This document shows positions 53,201 through 55,538 of a stretch of 55,538 nucleotides of DNA, one piece after another. The position numbers and the translations under genes were made by a program. The stretch comes from Defluviitaleaceae bacterium (GTDB lineage Bacteria > Bacillota > Clostridia > Lachnospirales > WRAA01): assembly GCA_009780015.1 (NCBI GenBank), contig WRAW01000006.1:1-55538 (forward strand), in the 5' to 3' direction. Under the pieces are notes generated by a model. The model saw nothing but the letters and a program-made list of their open reading frames with translations, was not told where the DNA came from and did not search any database. Position 1 is the first letter of the stretch; each line of letters begins with the position of its first letter.

Positions 53201-54888
53201 GGGGCATGGGCTTTACGGAGGAAGGCGAGACGCGTATCCATCACATGATTATACAGTGGATGCGCATACACGCCGACTTCCTGAACAACACCGACGCGCC
53301 GGAAACGCGGCCGGATGGTTCCGACACATTCGCGAGCGTGCCCGGTGTTGACGGCGCTTGGATGCAAGCCGCAATATTCGACGAGATCGGAACATATGTC
53401 GCGCGCCTCTTCAACCTCCGGCCAAATAGGCGATACTACCTTCGCGCGCGTACCGTACTGACGGTAACACGCAGGGGGGAGCTTGGCGAAGGAATCTACC
53501 GCTTGTACTCATATCGCCTGCAGATATCGGAAACAGAAGACTTCACCGACTTCTTTGAAATCAGGATCCCCGCACTTGAACCGCCTGATTCCCAAGTCGA
53601 CTCTGTAAGCTCGCTCCGTGCCGAGTCTGACTGGACTCGCGTTGTGAGCTTCGTGTCCGGACGAGACGAAGATGTGTTTGACGGCGTCAACCCCGACATG
53701 TTCCCGCTGCCCGACCAGGACTTTGAAGTGACGTATGATTCGGAGACCCAGACGCTGCGCTACCGCTTCCGTTCAGACCAAGTCGGCGCGGATGGTCTTC
53801 GCGACCAGCAGGTTGACCAGCGCTTCATTTCCCGCTTGGTGGCGAACAGAACCTTCAACTTCGAGATCGACATGAGCTTCCACAGAGACTACCTGATAAG
53901 CAGGCGGGTTGTGGAGATGCCGTATTCGATATTCGCCGCGTTCCAGGAGCGTCAGATCAACTTCAGGATCACCAGCGGGCCGACGACGCTCGTCGTCCCA
54001 TACGGTGCGCTTGATGTGGCGGAAATTGCGCAGCTGCCCGATTTCGGCAGGACGTCTACCATAACGTTTATTATTGATTCGCAGCCCGGCGACACGCCGT
54101 ATCTGACGCACGTGCAAGCCTACAGCACAAATCCGCAGAGCATCGCCATCAATGTGGCAAGCCCGACCCGCACGCTAAACATCACCAGCTTCGCGCGTGA
54201 GGTTGGAATAGAGCTTACGCTGAACGACCCGGCTGAGCGCCTGCTCAACAATGTAACCCCGTTCTGGAGCCACCCCGACATACACGGCTGGCAGCCGCTT
54301 CGCGCCGGCTTCAACGAAGTTAGCGGAGTGTTTTCCACATCGGTGTATCGCGTAGGTACGTTCGCTATTATCTCTACGGGGGCGCCGTTAACGTCATATG
54401 AGGTAGAGGGGCTTCAACCCGGCCCGGACAACTTCAGCGAAGCCCTATATATCGTCAATTCGGCGATTATAATAAGCGACTTGATAATATTTGACCCCGA
54501 CGAGTTGATTGAGGCCAACCAGTTCAACAATATAATGCTGGCATTCATGACGGACTCCCAGACTGTCGCCATGAACCGTAGTATGCCGCGGTCGGAACAT
54601 CAGTCTCTGGGCCGCGCGGGACTTCTGGCTACAGGAGCGCACGTCCAAAACGACGCCGCTATCTCCACATTCGCAAGGCTCTACGAGCTGCGCACAAGGT
54701 CGGCAATACAAGGGTTCTCAGGAGCCAATGTCGCGGACATTGACCAGGCGCGGCCGCAGTTTAGGGAAGGCATCCTCAAGGCCGCTCATGTCGAGCTGTT
54801 CGAGGGCAACCGCGCAAACCCGAGGGATTATCTGACATTCGGCGAGTTTATGCACATGCTGTCGATCCTGATAGTAGACGCGGGGTAA
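50296..54888 (+). CDS. Second giant secreted fibronectin-III-like surface protein
   Basis: 1530 residues. MRTVTRITAFLLMFVMALS opens a signal peptide ending near AILAN. Several fibronectin-III-like modules are visible, such as those ending FNVADGLLPGEWYVINVEP and YTITGLFPNTMHYFWINAE. The C-terminal 80 residues (AAISTFARLYELRTRSAI ... YLTFGEFMHMLSIL) align with the SLH-like end of the preceding protein, so both are likely attached to the wall in the same way. AAAGGA lies seven bases before the ATG. It is probably co-expressed with the preceding gene across palindromic copy 8. Confidence 0.8.
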   Translation: MRTVTRITAFLLMFVMALSSVPPVAILANLQSPVPTLNIVTHDAAVGDPGSAYNIGLTWGVPPVLPQNPNHGLYDPGNHPVRGFDVIMRNATLGQPFQYFPTAPLAEVLPTNHAHDLMMMALAPSSIYSFQVIPWHMHRPLVTLPSPPNPPGTTGPGGEERAPYSVPFAQMPEAMFLTDIEVTYASAAGNALTVEWNHPTFLGQDIFSGYRIYWRRVQPAMAPFNRDNIAQSVHVSLSSDLLESPGANMLRYTFNVADGLLPGEWYVINVEPTHSAGQLVRGTNPMTSVLVADGRTLPLAFSQREYTGASAYVQPVLTVGFIGQQLRLSWIPFIGRTDLQQLEIWSSTTVPNPAEDDNRPQSTMLVTFSGLEAQTMWHFLVTPTPTVPTFFQFRAIFDDGSEMFSTSELFNPQDADFLAYAPTIINITDNSATAATLADLSMGVDFRAFVRPPYTDLERNSPYMDVLPGMFLDRNIVYDVFVTDRLQNLMPPGRNSFMIHQGLPASTLPFSVGPDVVDDLGHPAVLYTLPPITEYVTVNDLGIPERRTQLDDNTVYYILIVARRVDPITGDESNLASQDAFGSHYIPPYGPLHLRPQSMQSPPLRTRVENGIEQIGTDEFTIQWQLRWVEVYDPETNDWYTIVGVNNDGRIVYGRAAAAIPDTSRVVRLYPLSDVPPPGNQWLPNHPALAGANPALNPELAAGMPMRVVDLSAGVPNNGELTFEMHVVEYDQMIEDAGSYDDYLLGLWNLPAGHARWTEIDLPDPDTEGFNPAHPHYTITSVNNPPGAVEPNTAYVVFVRPVISVNQSRTAWWPAYIAVTTLDTREPLAIRPTTPRLEVVHSMTDMTSITVRWNYTLAQPPMDYNLRWHELITAYPEDGVEITPQDIRDNSFSLTPGWIYYTITGLFPNTMHYFWINAEHVSYPDPSPWSNPVEERTHNIQPPAPPTGLGIISGDSLEAYNREHGTTWRGMGFTEEGETRIHHMIIQWMRIHADFLNNTDAPETRPDGSDTFASVPGVDGAWMQAAIFDEIGTYVARLFNLRPNRRYYLRARTVLTVTRRGELGEGIYRLYSYRLQISETEDFTDFFEIRIPALEPPDSQVDSVSSLRAESDWTRVVSFVSGRDEDVFDGVNPDMFPLPDQDFEVTYDSETQTLRYRFRSDQVGADGLRDQQVDQRFISRLVANRTFNFEIDMSFHRDYLISRRVVEMPYSIFAAFQERQINFRITSGPTTLVVPYGALDVAEIAQLPDFGRTSTITFIIDSQPGDTPYLTHVQAYSTNPQSIAINVASPTRTLNITSFAREVGIELTLNDPAERLLNNVTPFWSHPDIHGWQPLRAGFNEVSGVFSTSVYRVGTFAIISTGAPLTSYEVEGLQPGPDNFSEALYIVNSAIIISDLIIFDPDELIEANQFNNIMLAFMTDSQTVAMNRSMPRSEHQSLGRAGLLATGAHVQNDAAISTFARLYELRTRSAIQGFSGANVADIDQARPQFREGILKAAHVELFEGNRANPRDYLTFGEFMHMLSILIVDAG

Positions 54889-54895
54889 TGAATAT

Positions 54896-55336
54896 ATGAT
54901 AAAAAAATATGCCACGATCAACCGTGACGAGGCAATTGAGTTATTCATGGGGGTGTTCTCAGCCGAGCCGTTTTGTTATACATGGCTCAGGCGTGAGGCC
55001 GTCGAGCGTTATTTCACGGACTTGGCCAACACCCCCGCGGCGCTGTCATTTCTATACTACAATAACAAAGGCCTGTTGACAGGCCTTTGTTTTGGCGCTA
55101 TGAACGACTATTTTATCCACAAGCTGTATGATATCAAGGAGTTTGCCGTAAGAAAGGATGCGCAAGGCAAGGGCGAGGGCAGACGGATGCTAGAGGAAAT
55201 ATCAGGCTGCCTGAAAAGTGAAGGCGTAGCCGCGGTCACCCTTTCAACGCAGCGTGAGATCCCGGCATATGAATTCTATCTCAAGAACGGATTTGTAGCG
55301 TCGAAGTCGAGTGTGACTCTCAGTAAGAAGATTTAG
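54896..55336 (+). CDS. GNAT-family N-acetyltransferase
   Basis: 146 residues. The acetyl-CoA-binding loop is seen in EFAVRKDAQGKGEGRRML (pattern Q-x2-G-x-G/A), and the family C-terminal strand and helix in IPAYEFYLKNGFVASKS. The acceptor is unknown. It begins eight bp after the giant surface gene, with only a weak ribosome site, so translational coupling is likely. A perfect 12-bp inverted repeat lies within its coding region. The TAG stop overlaps the first two bases of a palindromic element. Confidence 0.85.
   Translation: MIKKYATINRDEAIELFMGVFSAEPFCYTWLRREAVERYFTDLANTPAALSFLYYNNKGLLTGLCFGAMNDYFIHKLYDIKEFAVRKDAQGKGEGRRMLEEISGCLKSEGVAAVTLSTQREIPAYEFYLKNGFVASKSSVTLSKKI
55064..55093 (+). terminator. 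Terminator-like hairpin inside the GNAT gene
   Basis: AACAAAGGCCTG (55064-55075) pairs perfectly with CAGGCCTTTGTT (55080-55091) around a TTGA loop, followed by two more T. It lies at codons 57-66 and could cause partial termination or slow translation. Confidence 0.5.
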
Positions 55337-55538
55337 AACCTGTGTTCATAGGATGGGAATGCCGTCTTGTCGGTCGAATTCCACCCCACGAAGCCAAAAT
55401 TGGGCTTCGTGGGGACGGTTTTCCGCCACAGTCCACCCCATAAAGCCAAAACCGGGCTTTATGGGGACCCCGGGTCGTCGGTTCCTCCGCCTACGCTGGC
55501 GCTTCGGATGCTAAACGTGTGCCACCGGCACACAGCAT
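55335..55538. repeat. Dispersed palindromic element, copy 9 (right side cut by window edge)
   Basis: Starts AGAACCTGTGTTCATAGG inside the GNAT stop codon. The interior shows a CCCCACGAAGCC/GGGCTTCGTGGGG hairpin, then CCCCATAAAGCC/GGGCTTTATGGGG, then the TACGCTGGCGCTTCGGATGC and CCACCGGCACACAGCAT segments shared with copy 7. Confidence 0.88.

Noticed and set aside
1-55538. CRISPR arrays
   Set aside because: The dispersed hairpins recall CRISPR repeats at first sight, but copies are kilobases apart, vary in length and have no regular spacers or cas genes.

Overview
The window looks like a chromosomal segment of an endospore-forming Gram-positive bacterium, most likely an uncultured member of Clostridia. 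The grounds are strong AGGAGG-type ribosome sites, TTG/GTG starts, a SipL-like spore-coat morphogenesis protein with SPOCS and LysM domains, an S-layer (SLH) protein, a zinc-type L28, a Firmicutes-style rpoB-rpoC pair, and TxpA/BsrE-like type I toxins. I saw no rRNA, tRNA or CRISPR array, and no phage or transposase gene; the only phage-like piece is one protein domain.

Layout. 1-4250: hutH with a perfect consensus promoter, an NhaC/YuiF-type transporter, and an RDD membrane protein. 4251-6872 (minus): an iron-sulfur-type flavoprotein, a small membrane protein and cca, apparently one operon. 6873-12873 (minus): a large SLH surface protein with low-complexity repeats, a CtpA-type protease, and pyroglutamyl peptidase. 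12942-21140: rpoB-rpoC with a consensus promoter and a leader of about 420 nt, isolated from the usual ribosomal neighbours. 21174-25001: a secreted protein, then the paired TIGR03960 radical SAM and TIGR03936/DUF2344 proteins. 25138-31490: an AT-richer accessory block. 31536-41410 (minus): the SipL-like protein and two giant hybrid histidine kinases in one operon. 41683-55336: a sugar nucleotidyltransferase, a lipoprotein solute-binding protein, two very large secreted fibronectin-III-like proteins and a GNAT acetyltransferase.

The accessory block is the most unusual part. It carries three complete type I toxin/antisense-RNA loci: a 38-residue membrane peptide with a convergent antisense RNA of about 120 nt. 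One copy is on the left and a tandem pair is inverted on the right. Inside are rpmB, a polymorphic-toxin-like protein with a phage minor-capsid-like domain, its probable immunity gene, a second toxin/immunity cassette broken by a stop codon, a truncated SLOG-family gene and a frameshifted XRE regulator. Each immunity gene is followed by the same stem-loop, as expected of a stepwise cassette array.

The whole window is also sprinkled with at least nine copies of a dispersed palindromic element of 80 to 265 bp. Its two ends are complementary to each other within each copy but differ between copies, and its internal hairpins show paired base changes. Several copies begin inside the stop codon of the preceding gene and fill the spacer up to the next ribosome site. 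This suggests a structured RNA or DNA element under selection for base pairing, and I consider it the best candidate here for something undescribed.
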